From: Flavihumibacter fluvii
GTDB lineage: Bacteria > Bacteroidota > Bacteroidia > Chitinophagales > Chitinophagaceae
DNA: 64,000 nt
Assembly (NCBI RefSeq): GCF_018595675.2
Contig: NZ_CP092333.1
Span: forward strand, 4,798,001-4,862,000
Direction of reading: 5' to 3'
This document shows positions 18,511 to 28,395 of this stretch, piece by piece. The notes below the pieces were generated by a model. The model did no database searches and had not been told where the DNA came from. It worked only from the letters and a program-made list of their open reading frames with translations. Each line of letters opens with the position of its first letter. Position 1 is the stretch's first letter. A program made the position numbers and the translations under genes.

Positions 18511-18528
18511 TATTTGTATATGCAAATA
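18511..18528. promoter_or_regulatory. 18-bp near-palindrome, candidate MarR operator (proximal)
   Basis: TATTTGTATATGCAAATA has nine-base arms with one mismatch. It lies 25-42 bases upstream of the marR ATG and about 60 bases before ruvB. Autoregulation of marR is the simplest reading. Confidence 0.55.
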
Positions 18529-18588
18529 AAATTATTGTTTTAATATTGAACTGTGCCGGTCGTCCAGTCGAAACGGTGAATCGCAGTT

Positions 18589-19626
18589 ATGAGTAATCCT
18601 AATCTACATCCCGATCCTTCATCGCTAAATTCAGCTGAGAAAGAATTTGAGAATAGCCTCAGGCCGAAAGAAATCATTGATTTTGCCGGACAATCACAAA
18701 CAATTGAGAACCTGAAGATTTTCATAAAGGCTGCTAAAATTCGAGGTGAAGCGCTGGATCACGTATTGTTTCATGGTCCACCCGGATTAGGGAAAACAAC
18801 CCTTTCACGCATCGTAGCTAATGAAATGGGAGTGAAAATCCGGGAAACCTCTGGACCAGTGATTGAGAAACCTGCGGACCTGGCCGGGCTCCTTACCAAC
18901 CTGGAACCTAATGATGTTCTTTTTATCGATGAAATCCATCGCCTAAGTAATGTTGTGGAAGAATACCTGTATGCCGCCATGGAAGATTACCGGATCGATA
19001 TAATGATCGATAGTGGACCTAATGCCCGCAGCATACAGATCAACCTCAATCCATTTACTTTAATAGGCGCAACAACCAGGAGCGGATTACTAACCGCCCC
19101 ATTGCTCTCAAGGTTTGGCATTAAAGCGAGACTGGAATATTATAATCAGGCTACGCTAGAAAAGATAATTAACCGATCGGCGAACCTTCTCAACGCACCA
19201 TTAACCCCGGAAGCGGCCGTTGAAATATCCCGTCGAAGCAGGGGAACGCCCCGCATAGCCAATGGACTCTTAAGAAGGGTTCGCGATTTTGCCATGGTGT
19301 TGAATGATGGCCAACTTGACATCGGAATCACCCAGCATGCGCTTAAGGCCTTAAATGTTGATGAACACGGTCTGGATGAAATGGATAACCGGATATTGGC
19401 TGCGATTATTGAAAAATTCAAAGGAGGGCCTGTGGGAATCACCACAATAGCAACAGCAGTGGGCGAGGAAGCAGGTACGCTGGAAGAAGTGTATGAACCC
19501 TTTTTGATCCAGGAAGGGTTTATTCAGCGCACACCCAGGGGCAGGGAAGTAACTGCCAAAGCCTATGAGCATCTCGGAAAAAAACCAGGCCGGAAACCAG
19601 GTAATTTATTTGGGAATAATGACTGA
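18589..19626 (+). CDS. ruvB: Holliday junction branch migration ATPase RuvB
   Basis: A motor ATPase (345 residues) that with RuvA drives branch migration of Holliday junctions during recombination and repair. Walker A is GPPGLGKT at residues 63-70. Walker B is LFIDEIH near residue 108, sensor 1 lies at GATTRSG, and the arginine finger region is [12 protein letters not shown]. The C-terminal winged helix ends with [18 protein letters not shown], characteristic of RuvB. Neither ruvA nor ruvC is nearby, as is usual in Bacteroidota. Confidence 0.98.
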   Translation: MSNPNLHPDPSSLNSAEKEFENSLRPKEIIDFAGQSQTIENLKIFIKAAKIRGEALDHVLFHGPPGLGKTTLSRIVANEMGVKIRETSGPVIEKPADLAGLLTNLEPNDVLFIDEIHRLSNVVEEYLYAAMEDYRIDIMIDSGPNARSIQINLNPFTLIGATTRSGLLTAPLLSRFGIKARLEYYNQATLEKIINRSANLLNAPLTPEAAVEISRRSRGTPRIANGLLRRVRDFAMVLNDGQLDIGITQHALKALNVDEHGLDEMDNRILAAIIEKFKGGPVGITTIATAVGEEAGTLEEVYEPFLIQEGFIQRTPRGREVTAKAYEHLGKKPGRKPGNLFGNND

Positions 19627-19737
19627 TTGGTCGCAATTTTTTTGCATAGGTAAATTGCAGACTGCAGTTATCCCACGTAGTGCTCAGGGACCATACCACT
19701 TCCGGAACATAGGATGAGGTTTAAGAGAAGCAGCCAC

Positions 19738-20868
19738 TTAAAAAGCTTCAGCGAAATTGATGTAAAAACCGCTTATGTTATTAGGTCCGAAACCAAAGTC
19801 GAATCTCATGTTTGTATTATTCTTACTGTCTACCCGTATGCGCAAACCTAGTCCATACGATAACCAGAATCCATCCAGGCTAAGTCCGCTATAGGAATTT
19901 GCTACCCTGCCGGTTCCAAGCCAACCCGTAACACCAAAGATATTCCAGACCGGAAGCCGGTATTCTACCTGCGCATCCACTAAGACTTTATCTCTTAATG
20001 CGCCAAGGTAATATCCCCTCATTTTATTTTCACCACCTAACATCGCAAGATCATAAAAGGGGGCATCCCCCGAAATATAAGTTGTGGTGGCCTGCACTGC
20101 AATGACATGTTTAAGCCAGGGCGTAAAAAATTTCCTTGCATCCAAATCCCATTTGAAAAACGAGTAAGTACTCCCAAGGAAAGGAGGATGCCACATAAAC
20201 GTATTGATTATATAACTTCCTTTTGAGGCATTATATCGGCTGTCCCTGGTATCATACGCACCAGCAATCCCAAGCCCGAAGTTAAATCCGCCTTTGAGAC
20301 CGGTTACGCTATCCCTGATCAGGAAGCTGTTGCTGTCTGGCTTTATATCGTAATAGTTGGATAAATCAAATGCCGGCCCCAGGTAAAGGTTTTTCCTTAT
20401 CAGGCGCATACCTGTTAGTATAAACCTGAAACGGCTGTATTCCACTTCTTCAAGACTGTCACGCGAAATGTCATTGCCAATGCCGAAAATATATTCAGGC
20501 TGTTTTCTGTAATTAACAGAACTGAGAATTACATACTTGTTTTCCTTTAGGCTGAGTTCAGTTGAAACAGATGCGTTGATCCGGCCTTTTGTTGACATTG
20601 TAAAGACTTCAGACAATCTGGTAGGATTGGAGATCGAATCCTTTTTAGACAGCCTGAATAAATTGAACTTGGCTAACCCAAATATTTGACCCGCTTCAGT
20701 AGAATAGGCAAACAAGGGTACCGGAATGATTTTAAACAGTGCTTCAGCTTTTTGGTTGAACCGATCGAATTTGGATAAAGTGTCTTTTTGGGTACTTGTA
20801 GTATCCTGGCTAAAACCATGAAGAAAAAGCCCGAATTGAAAGCAAAAGAGAAAAAATACTTTATTCAT
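19738..20868 (-). CDS. Omp85/BamA-like outer membrane beta-barrel without POTRA domains
   Basis: A 376-residue exported protein with a signal peptide (residues 1-20, ending HGFSQ). It is almost all amphipathic strands. The sequence GENKMRGYYLGALRDK is the loop-6 motif of the Omp85 superfamily ([VIM]RG[FY]), and the protein ends with an aromatic residue (FAEAF), as barrel proteins recognised by BAM usually do. It lacks POTRA domains, so it is the short surface-antigen type, not BamA or TamA. The substrate is unknown; some relatives are patatin-free membrane-remodelling or transport barrels. It lies convergent with ruvB. Confidence 0.8.
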   Translation of the reverse strand: MNKVFFLFCFQFGLFLHGFSQDTTSTQKDTLSKFDRFNQKAEALFKIIPVPLFAYSTEAGQIFGLAKFNLFRLSKKDSISNPTRLSEVFTMSTKGRINASVSTELSLKENKYVILSSVNYRKQPEYIFGIGNDISRDSLEEVEYSRFRFILTGMRLIRKNLYLGPAFDLSNYYDIKPDSNSFLIRDSVTGLKGGFNFGLGIAGAYDTRDSRYNASKGSYIINTFMWHPPFLGSTYSFFKWDLDARKFFTPWLKHVIAVQATTTYISGDAPFYDLAMLGGENKMRGYYLGALRDKVLVDAQVEYRLPVWNIFGVTGWLGTGRVANSYSGLSLDGFWLSYGLGLRIRVDSKNNTNMRFDFGFGPNNISGFYINFAEAF

Positions 20869-21077
20869 GTTGGCGTTTTCTTCTGTAAAAAATTTTCGTG
20901 AAGGATTAAGATAAATATAAATTCTCAGGAAAAAAAGATGCGGGATATTTTGGACAACTCTTTTTGGGACAATCAGTTGTTATGGCGTTAATTATGATTA
21001 AGGTCAGTCACTTTAATGCTTGTTGTCATTGCGTAAAGTATGGCAAAAGTGTCAACTTTAGCATATAAAAGTTTATC

Positions 21078-21743
21078 ATGGAAAAAAGGCTTTCCCTACC
21101 ACTTGGGTTCATAATATTTTCAATGGTATTTATTATCGCCTGCGAAAAGACCCCGCAGGTTTTTTCAGTCAATAATTTCAGGATGGTGTTGCAGGATAGC
21201 ACTTCAATACCATCAATACGGTTTATGCGTATTAATGGAATAGAAGGTAACTGGTATTGGAGGGAACATCGGATTAATTTAATTCATGATTCAATCTACC
21301 ATAGTGATCCTTCCCTGAACAGTATTTCCGAATACCCGGAATTTGATGCTTTTGTAATTGATACTACTTCAAGCAAAGTAGGATATCTTGATACCACCAG
21401 GTACGATGTAAACTTTATTACAGTTTATGGTGAGCCCTTTATTGAGGTGATCAGCAGTAATTTAAATGCTACTGCGCATGATTATTCTATTCCGGTAAGT
21501 ACTTACCTGAAAATTAAAAAGATTGCAAAGGATACTCTAATTTTTCAAATGCCTGATTCAAAAAAGGTGGCACCTTACCTTAAAGGGAAGGGGTACAATT
21601 ACTTTATTCCTTATGGCACAGACAAAGAAGAAAAATTTCCGATGTATATAACTGAATACCCGGACAGACTTGCCAGGTTATTAAAAGAGATTTCCCAGGA
21701 TACTAAGTTATTTCAGGTATCGGATACCATAGTAAAAAAATAA
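21078..21743 (+). CDS. Lipoprotein of unknown function
   Basis: A 221-residue protein with a lipoprotein signal: MEKRLSLPL, hydrophobic core, and FIIAC with Cys22 as the likely lipidated residue. The mature part is polar and contains extended strands with no motif I recognise. Two segments, VIDTTSSKVGYLDTTRYDVN and IEVISSNLNATAHDY, give no clue to function. The gene is followed within 3 bases by a strong bidirectional terminator. No operon partner. Confidence 0.8.
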   Translation: MEKRLSLPLGFIIFSMVFIIACEKTPQVFSVNNFRMVLQDSTSIPSIRFMRINGIEGNWYWREHRINLIHDSIYHSDPSLNSISEYPEFDAFVIDTTSSKVGYLDTTRYDVNFITVYGEPFIEVISSNLNATAHDYSIPVSTYLKIKKIAKDTLIFQMPDSKKVAPYLKGKGYNYFIPYGTDKEEKFPMYITEYPDRLARLLKEISQDTKLFQVSDTIVKK

Positions 21744-21746
21744 AAT

Positions 21747-21768
21747 GGGCCAGCATGCCTGCTGGCCC
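21747..21768. terminator. Bidirectional terminator between the lipoprotein and response regulator genes
   Basis: A 9-bp perfect stem GGGCCAGCA / TGCTGGCCC with a TGCC loop. It lies between convergent genes. Flanking A and T tracts are short, so strength is uncertain. Confidence 0.7.
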
Positions 21769-21792
21769 TAAATTCATTCCGGTCAGGATTCG

Positions 21793-22500
21793 TTATCCAG
21801 CTGGTGCTGGTACCACCAGCCTGAAGCCGTTTCCATGAATATTCACAATTTCGATATTGGTATCCTCTTTCAGGTATTTGCGTAATTTGGCAATATACAC
21901 ATCCATACTTCGCCCATTAAAATAGGTATCACTGCCCCAGATTTTTTTTAGTGCCTGCTCCCTTGGTAACAGGTCATTCATATGCTCGCAAAGCATTTTC
22001 AATAACTCATTTTCTTTGGGGGAGAGCGTTTGTGTTTGGCCAATATGACTCAATTCACGCAGTTTTGGATTGAAATGAAAACTGCCCAGGTCAAATTCCT
22101 TGTTCTCGCTTTCACGGTTCAATTCTTCGTTGCGTTTCAGAATAGCCTTGATCTTGAGTAATAATACCTCGCTGTCAAATGGCTTGGTGATATAATCATC
22201 CGCGCCCAGTTTGTACCCCTGGATAATATCTTCCTTCATGGTTTTTGCACTAAGGAAGAATAATGGAATGTCAGGGTCAATATCCCTGATTTCTTCAGCC
22301 AAAGAAAAACCATCCATATTGGGCATCATAACATCCAGCAGGCAGAGGTCAAATTTTTCTCTTTGGAAAGCAGCCAGGCCAAGCCGGCCATCTCTTTCCA
22401 GCACCACGTCATAATCATTCAATTCCAAATAATTCTTTAATACAAGGCCAAGGTTCTGATCGTCTTCGCACAATAGTATTTTTGCTTTCTTTTCTTCCAT
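21793..22500 (-). CDS. OmpR/PhoB-type response regulator (RprY-like), orphan
   Basis: A 235-residue two-domain regulator. The receiver has the acidic pair at residues 13-14, phosphoacceptor Asp56 (LLDVMMP), Ser84 and Lys106 (ITKPF). The C-terminal winged helix (residues 135-230) has the OmpR-type wing and recognition helix (SMDVYIAKLRKYLKED). The nearest characterised relative I recognise is Bacteroides RprY. No histidine kinase is adjacent, so the partner is unknown. The HerA-like gene starts 168 bases away, divergently. Confidence 0.92.
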   Translation of the reverse strand: MEEKKAKILLCEDDQNLGLVLKNYLELNDYDVVLERDGRLGLAAFQREKFDLCLLDVMMPNMDGFSLAEEIRDIDPDIPLFFLSAKTMKEDIIQGYKLGADDYITKPFDSEVLLLKIKAILKRNEELNRESENKEFDLGSFHFNPKLRELSHIGQTQTLSPKENELLKMLCEHMNDLLPREQALKKIWGSDTYFNGRSMDVYIAKLRKYLKEDTNIEIVNIHGNGFRLVVPAPAG

Positions 22501-22668
22501 AGCGCTTAATTTAATAGTGATAAAATAAAATTAATTCATTTCAACCGGGCCACCTAAGGTGGATAATCTTTTGTTAAATGCGCCAAATGGAAAAAATAGC
22601 CCTCCCGGGGCCGATTTTGCTGACATTGCTTGCTCTTTTAATTATCTTTCTTGCTCAAATAATTTGAC

Positions 22669-24222
22669 ATGGGCGATAATTCCGCATTTTTGGGAGCAGT
22701 TAAGGCCGGTTATTCTTTTAAAGGGGATTCTGCAAAAATTGGAGTGGGGATGATTGATGGAAAACCGGTTGATGGTGCAGATATATTACTTCCGCTTAAA
22801 ACCATGAACCGGCATGGCCTGATCGCCGGCGCAACAGGAACAGGAAAGACTAAAACATTGCAGGTGCTTGCGGAAGTCCTTAGTGATAACAGCATACCGG
22901 TATTGATGATGGATATCAAAGGTGACTTAAGTGGTATCGCCGCTGCAGGAGCTTCCAATGATAAGATTGTTGAAAGATACCAGCACTTAGGCATGACCTA
23001 TTCACCCACTGCATTTCCAGTCGAATTATTATCACTAAGCAATGAGCCTGGCGTTCGGTTAAAAGCTACCGTTAGTGAATTCGGTCCGGTATTACTAAGT
23101 AAAATCCTGGGATTGAATGATACCCAGGCAGGTTTTGTGGCAATGATCTTTAAATGGTGTGATGATAATCAATTGCCATTGCTGGACCTCAAAGATTTTA
23201 TCAAAGTGCTGCAGTATGTTAGTGATGAAGGAAAAGCAGCTATGGAAAAGGATTATGGTAAAATTTCCACAACATCAACCGGAACAATTTTACGTAAAGT
23301 TGTAGAATTGCAACAGCAAGGTGCCGACTCTTTTTTTGGTGAGAAGAGTTTTGAAGTATCGGATCTTATGAAGATATCCGATGATGGGCGCGGAGTGATT
23401 TCTGTACTTCGGGTAACTGACCTGCAGGACCGTCCAAAATTGTTTTCCACTTTTATGTTGCAATTATTGGCCGAATTGTATGGTTCTTGTCCTGAAGAAG
23501 GTGATATGGATAAACCCAAACTGGTCTTGTTTATAGATGAAGCCCACCTGATTTTCCAGGAAGCCAGTACGGCATTGTTGCAACAGATTGAAACAATAGT
23601 GAAGTTGATCCGTTCAAAGGGCATCGGTATTTTCTTTTGCACGCAAAACCCTATGGATATTCCAAAGGAAGTATTGGCCCAATTGGGTTTGAAAGTGCAG
23701 CATGCCCTACGAGCTTTTACAGCTGCTGACCGGAAAGTGATCAAACAGGCTGCCGAAAACTATCCGGAGACCAAATTTTATAAAACGGATGAATTGTTGA
23801 CCCAGCTAGGTATTGGCGAGGCCCTGGTCACAATGCTTAATGAAAAAGGTATCCCAACGCCTTTAGTGCATGTATTAATGATCTCACCCAGGAGCAGGAT
23901 GGATGTTTTGAGTCCGGAGGAAATCAAGGGTATCACCTCATCCAGTAAACTCGTCAAGAAATACAACCAGGCAATTGATTCAGACAGCGCCTATGAAATG
24001 TTGACCGCAAAACTTGAGGAGGCTGCTGGAGAAGCCGAACGGGAAAAAGCTGAAAAACAGCCACCAAAAAAAGGTAAAGCCGAAAAAAATGTGCTGGAAG
24101 AAATGCTGGACAGCCCGGCTGCACGGCAGGTGGGTAGAACAGCTGCCGGCATGATTACCCGTACCTTATTGGGTGCCCTTGGTTTGGGTGGAACCAGCCG
24201 TAGGAAGAAAACCTTATGGTAA
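22669..24222 (+). CDS. HerA-like helicase/ATPase, DUF853 family
   Basis: A 517-residue P-loop ATPase. Walker A GATGTGKT is at residues 54-61 and Walker B is KLVLFIDEAHLIF near residue 285. The motif FFCTQNPMDIP, with Gln as sensor, resembles YjgR/DUF853 proteins. Relatives belong to the HerA/FtsK superfamily and are thought to translocate DNA, but the cellular role of this branch is not settled. The charged C-terminal tail (AEREKAEKQPPKKGKAEK) is followed by a Gly-rich patch. The stop is 2 bases from that of convergent recQ. Confidence 0.9.
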   Translation: MGDNSAFLGAVKAGYSFKGDSAKIGVGMIDGKPVDGADILLPLKTMNRHGLIAGATGTGKTKTLQVLAEVLSDNSIPVLMMDIKGDLSGIAAAGASNDKIVERYQHLGMTYSPTAFPVELLSLSNEPGVRLKATVSEFGPVLLSKILGLNDTQAGFVAMIFKWCDDNQLPLLDLKDFIKVLQYVSDEGKAAMEKDYGKISTTSTGTILRKVVELQQQGADSFFGEKSFEVSDLMKISDDGRGVISVLRVTDLQDRPKLFSTFMLQLLAELYGSCPEEGDMDKPKLVLFIDEAHLIFQEASTALLQQIETIVKLIRSKGIGIFFCTQNPMDIPKEVLAQLGLKVQHALRAFTAADRKVIKQAAENYPETKFYKTDELLTQLGIGEALVTMLNEKGIPTPLVHVLMISPRSRMDVLSPEEIKGITSSSKLVKKYNQAIDSDSAYEMLTAKLEEAAGEAEREKAEKQPPKKGKAEKNVLEEMLDSPAARQVGRTAAGMITRTLLGALGLGGTSRRKKTLW

Positions 24223-24223
24223 T

Positions 24224-26122
24224 CTAACTTAAATGAAATACGCCATCAGTCTTGACTTGAACTTTTTGTTCTGCTATTAGGTAATTCAGCGAGCGCCATA
24301 ATAATGAATCGTCACAGGAAAATGGCAAATGTTGTCGAATGGTATCAGCCCGTTGCGGTTGTTGTTGTAGTAATAGCAGGATGGCTTTATTGATTTGGTC
24401 GATAGAAATGGCTTGCTTTTTCCTTTGCAGGCAATTGTCACATACTCCACAATCCTTAATGTCTTCATCACCAAAATAATTTCCAATAAATACGCTCCGG
24501 CAGGAAGTGTTTTCAATGTAAAGCCGGAATTTCCGGAGTCGCTCAAGAGCCAGCTGTTTTCTTTTTTCCAGAGATTGCTGATCGATTTTCAGGTATTCAA
24601 CCCTTACCCGTTCTGTTAGTAAAACCAACTGGGGCTGGTCTTTCCTAGGTATATAGTTAATTACCCCATGCTGATTTAATAAGAACAGGTCATTTATTAC
24701 CAATTCTTTGTCCAACCTTAGTAATCGTGCAAGAAACAATTCGCTGATGATGGCCGGGTAGGAGAAAATTCCTTCATAATTCCTTAGCAGTGCTTTAATC
24801 AGCGGTTCCAGTCTGGGATATTGTTGTTCAAAATTTTCGAGCCATTGGCGGTCCGCGGTGAACTGAACTTTTGAAGGAACAAATACTGATTCATTAAGGG
24901 CGCAATATCCATCGGCTTGTAAAATTTGTAACGCATTAACTGCAATGGCCCTGTCAATATTAAAATTATTACAGAAAAGGGTGAGGTCGAAATCATAAGA
25001 ATTACCTTCACCCGTTCCTGAAGGAATCTGTAAAAAGTTAGCCAGTGATTGATACACATTCCTGATTGTTGCAATTTCCGGATATTTTTTTTCCAGCTGA
25101 TGATCAAGCTCATCTAATTCCTGCAGATGATATAATAAAACGGCAAAGGCTTTCTGTTGGTCACGGCCCGCCCTACCCGCTTCCTGATAATAGTTTTCAA
25201 GGCAATCGGGCACATCAAAGTGCACAACCGTCCTTACGTCTGGCTTGTCAATACCCATGCCGAATGCATTTGTACTCACCATGATGCGGCATTGGTTGCT
25301 GGTCCATTGCTGCTGGCGCTCATTGCGTTCTTCCTGGTCTAATCCGGCATGGTAATAAGTAGCTGATAATCCTTTTTCCTGCAGGTATTTGCAGATATCA
25401 GCTGTGCGTTTTCGACTTTTACAATACACAATACTACAGCCATCAACCTGTTCTAAAATGTTCAGCAACTTCTGCATTTTATTGTCTTCCTTAAAACAAC
25501 TATAGGATAAGGCTTCCCGGGCGAAAGAACCTTTGATCACCTTCGCCTTTCTTAAGGTAAGTTGTTGTATTATATCTTCGCGGACCATTGGTGTAGCTGA
25601 TGCAGTGAGTGCTAGTATGGGTACTTGGGGCAGTGACTGCCGTAAGCTTGCGATCTGCAGGTAACTTGGCCTGAAATCATAGCCCCATTGCGATACGCAA
25701 TGGGCTTCATCAATGGCGACCAGGCTAACCGGCATTTCTGGTAAATAGTCCTTGAAAACGCGGGTTTGTAAGCGTTCCGGGGAAAGGTAAAGGAGCTTTA
25801 TTTTTCCGTTTACTGCCAGCTCCATTGTTTTGGTGATTTCTTTATAAGACATTCCAGTATGCAGGGCCAGTGCTGAAATTCCTTTTTTGCGTAATTGCTG
25901 TACCTGGTCTTTCATCAATGCGATTAATGGACTGATTACCAGGCAAATCCCTTCATTTGCCAGTGCCGGAACCTGGTAGCAAACAGATTTTCCACTTCCG
26001 GTGGGAAGTAGTGCGAGGGTGTCGTTCCGATCCAATACGGACCTGATAATTTCTTCCTGCAAAGGCCGGAAGCCATCATAACCCCAGTATTCTTTTAAAA
26101 TGGCATGGATATCCTTGGACAT
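24224..26122 (-). CDS. recQ: ATP-dependent DNA helicase RecQ
   Basis: A superfamily 2 DNA helicase (632 residues from the ATG at 26122). Walker A GSGKS is at residues 42-46, DEAH at 138-141 and the RecQ-specific aromatic loop QWGYDFRPSYLQ follows. The RQC zinc site is visible in the last third: Cys in TSCRSVFIGNYF, then DCGVCDNC. There is no HRDC domain, so it is the short type. It unwinds 3' tails and joint molecules in repair. It starts 21 bases after copA's stop, in the same direction, so they may be cotranscribed although unrelated in role. Confidence 0.95.
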   Translation of the reverse strand: MSKDIHAILKEYWGYDGFRPLQEEIIRSVLDRNDTLALLPTGSGKSVCYQVPALANEGICLVISPLIALMKDQVQQLRKKGISALALHTGMSYKEITKTMELAVNGKIKLLYLSPERLQTRVFKDYLPEMPVSLVAIDEAHCVSQWGYDFRPSYLQIASLRQSLPQVPILALTASATPMVREDIIQQLTLRKAKVIKGSFAREALSYSCFKEDNKMQKLLNILEQVDGCSIVYCKSRKRTADICKYLQEKGLSATYYHAGLDQEERNERQQQWTSNQCRIMVSTNAFGMGIDKPDVRTVVHFDVPDCLENYYQEAGRAGRDQQKAFAVLLYHLQELDELDHQLEKKYPEIATIRNVYQSLANFLQIPSGTGEGNSYDFDLTLFCNNFNIDRAIAVNALQILQADGYCALNESVFVPSKVQFTADRQWLENFEQQYPRLEPLIKALLRNYEGIFSYPAIISELFLARLLRLDKELVINDLFLLNQHGVINYIPRKDQPQLVLLTERVRVEYLKIDQQSLEKRKQLALERLRKFRLYIENTSCRSVFIGNYFGDEDIKDCGVCDNCLQRKKQAISIDQINKAILLLLQQQPQRADTIRQHLPFSCDDSLLWRSLNYLIAEQKVQVKTDGVFHLS

Positions 26123-26143
26123 GCGATGCAATCTACATTTTCC

Positions 26144-28267
26144 TCAGGTGGTTTTTTTCACAAAAAGACGGAGCGAATTTATGGCCAGTACCACGTCACT
26201 CAATCCCATGATCAGTGCACCGAATGCTGGAGTAAGAAATCCAAAGGCTGCAACCGGTATCGCAATAATATTGTAGGCAAATGCCCAGAAGAGGTTTTCC
26301 TTGATCGTAATAAGTGTATGTTTCCCTAACCCCAGTGCCAGGGGCAGGTTTTTTAGTCCGTGGTTCATCAGCACCACATCGGCTGTTTGCATGGCTACCT
26401 GGGAGGCGTCACTTAGGGATATGCCAATAGTGGCTTTTGCCAGTGCCGGTGCATCATTTATTCCATCGCCTACCATCGCGGTTGGTGCTTTAGCATTTAA
26501 TTCACTGACAATGGCCAGTTTCTCTTCCGGCGTTTTTTCCGCGATTACTGTATCGATACCTAAATCCCTGGCCAGGAGATCACAATTGGCCTTGCGGTCA
26601 CCGCTTAATAGTATAGTGCTGATTTTTTTGGAATGCAGGTAATCGATAACCGATTTGGCTTCCGCCCTGGTAGTATCCTGTACATCAATCCAACCAGCCA
26701 ATGCGCCATTTTTTAGTATATATACATTGTGCTGATCTGCGGCGGTCAGGGAATTGGCTATGGCATAGGAACCGGCCCAATACTCATCACCGGATTTGGT
26801 GATACCATGCATTCCTTTTCCTTTGATCTCTTCAATTTTTGCCCATTTAATGTCCACCTTGTCTTTCCATGTTTTACTAATGCAGGAAGCAATGGGATGG
26901 TTGGAATATTTCTCCAGCGAGTAAGCAATTATCCTGAATTCATTGTCATCTAAACCGATTGCTTCATATTGCCCAATTTTAAATGCACCGGTCGTTAATG
27001 TGCCTGTTTTATCAAAGACCACCTGGGTGATTGTTTTAAATGCTTCCAGCGATTTCGCATTACGGAACAAGATGCCATTTTTTGCTGCTCTGCCTAATCC
27101 GACAGCAATAGCAGCCGGGGTAGCCAATCCCATGGCACAAGGACAGGCAATTACCAGAACAGCGATACTGCGCATCAATGCAGGTGTAAAGGCATCCAGG
27201 ATAAAATAGTTCAATACAAAGGTGAGTAGTGCTATCCCAAGTACAATTGGAACAAAAATAGCGCTGATCCGGTCGGCCATGTGCTGCACGGGTGGCTTAT
27301 CGCCCTGCGCTTTTTTAACCAGGTTCAGGATATTCGCAAGTACAGACTGGTCTGCCGATGCCGTAACCTGGGCCTTTACCATGCCTGCTGTTAACAGGCT
27401 TCCGCCGATTATTTTGTCTTTGGCCTTTTTTTCAACAGGCATACTTTCACCTGTGATAATGGCTTCATTTACGCTGCCTTCACCCCATAATATTTTTGCA
27501 TCAGCCGGTACCTGTTCCCCATTTTTGATGAGGATAAGGTCGCCGCTTTTAAGATGAACGTTTTCAACCAGGAATACCTGCTCCTGGTGCTCGTCATCGA
27601 AAGCGATCATATTGGCCATGATTTTTTGGCTCTTTGCAAGTTTGTTCAATTCCCGTTGCGTACTGTTTACCGAAAGGTCTTCGAGGTAATTGCCCAAAAA
27701 GACTAATGTAATAATAGCAGCAGCTGTTTCATAAAACAGGAACTGGTCTCCTTGGCCTATTAGTGTACCGATGAGGCTATATAGGAATGCTGCAGTTGCA
27801 CCGATCGTAATCAGCACGTTCATATTCGGACTGCCGCTACCCAGGCTTTTCCATGCACTTCTTCCAAAAAAATACATGCCGGTTAAATAAACAGGTATGC
27901 ACAAAGCAAGTTGTATCCAGGGATTCATCAGCCAATGGATATCTAACCCGGGAATCATATGCAGCATCAACACAAGGGTAAAAGGAAGGCAGATCAACAA
28001 GTAGCGGAGATAGCGGTTCATCGGTCGCTTTTCCGGGTTATTTTGGGCCTGCATTCTTTCATCCACAACGAAATAGCCTAATGATTCAATACCTTTAGTC
28101 AGGTTTTTCTGTTGCAGATCATCCAGTTCAACGATTTCAAAATGAACGTCACCGTCAATAGGATTCACTTTCACATTTTTCATACCTTCTTTTTCCAGGA
28201 ATTTGGTCACACTCAGCGCACAGTTCGAGCAGGTCATGCCCTCAACCTTCCAATTAATTGTTTCCAT
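26144..28267 (-). CDS. Copper-translocating P1B-type ATPase CopA-like
   Basis: A 707-residue heavy-metal P-type ATPase that would export Cu(I) across the inner membrane. The start is the ATG at 28267 (METINW), since a -7 box at 28301-28308 lies inside the longer frame. One N-terminal HMA domain carries GMTCSNC at residues 10-16. Eight membrane helices are predicted by eye, with the transport motif CPC (IACPCAMG). DKTGT is the phosphorylation site, followed by HP (SNHPIA) and the GDGINDAP hinge. CPC with MTCxxC favours Cu(I) or Ag(I) over zinc. No adjacent copper chaperone or CsoR is seen. Confidence 0.93.
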   Translation of the reverse strand: METINWKVEGMTCSNCALSVTKFLEKEGMKNVKVNPIDGDVHFEIVELDDLQQKNLTKGIESLGYFVVDERMQAQNNPEKRPMNRYLRYLLICLPFTLVLMLHMIPGLDIHWLMNPWIQLALCIPVYLTGMYFFGRSAWKSLGSGSPNMNVLITIGATAAFLYSLIGTLIGQGDQFLFYETAAAIITLVFLGNYLEDLSVNSTQRELNKLAKSQKIMANMIAFDDEHQEQVFLVENVHLKSGDLILIKNGEQVPADAKILWGEGSVNEAIITGESMPVEKKAKDKIIGGSLLTAGMVKAQVTASADQSVLANILNLVKKAQGDKPPVQHMADRISAIFVPIVLGIALLTFVLNYFILDAFTPALMRSIAVLVIACPCAMGLATPAAIAVGLGRAAKNGILFRNAKSLEAFKTITQVVFDKTGTLTTGAFKIGQYEAIGLDDNEFRIIAYSLEKYSNHPIASCISKTWKDKVDIKWAKIEEIKGKGMHGITKSGDEYWAGSYAIANSLTAADQHNVYILKNGALAGWIDVQDTTRAEAKSVIDYLHSKKISTILLSGDRKANCDLLARDLGIDTVIAEKTPEEKLAIVSELNAKAPTAMVGDGINDAPALAKATIGISLSDASQVAMQTADVVLMNHGLKNLPLALGLGKHTLITIKENLFWAFAYNIIAIPVAAFGFLTPAFGALIMGLSDVVLAINSLRLFVKKTT

Positions 28268-28300
28268 ATTTTCGTCTTTAATCCCTAATAATTGCACATA

Positions 28301-28308
28301 CAAATATA
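28301..28308 (-). promoter_or_regulatory. -7 promoter box for copA
   Basis: The minus strand reads TATATTTG, matching TAnnTTTG 34 bases before the chosen copA ATG. It falls in the frame upstream of that ATG, which is why I shorten the gene. Confidence 0.5.
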
Positions 28309-28384
28309 CGAAACAACCCAAGCACCTGTTTTTTGAACAGCCATTAAAAAAGTAACGCTGTTGCAGTATTCGTCTTCCTTGGAT

Positions 28385-28392
28385 TAACTTTG
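28385..28392 (+). promoter_or_regulatory. -7 promoter box for tsaE, possibly leaderless
   Basis: TAACTTTG matches TAnnTTTG and ends 4 bases before the tsaE ATG at 28396. TTG lies 21 bases upstream of it (28361-28363). Transcription would start on or next to the ATG. Confidence 0.5.
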
Positions 28393-28395
28393 AGT

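Noticed and set aside
28268-28321. Upstream extension of the copA frame
   Set aside because: It contains the -7 box, and the HMA domain begins at the ATG at 28267.
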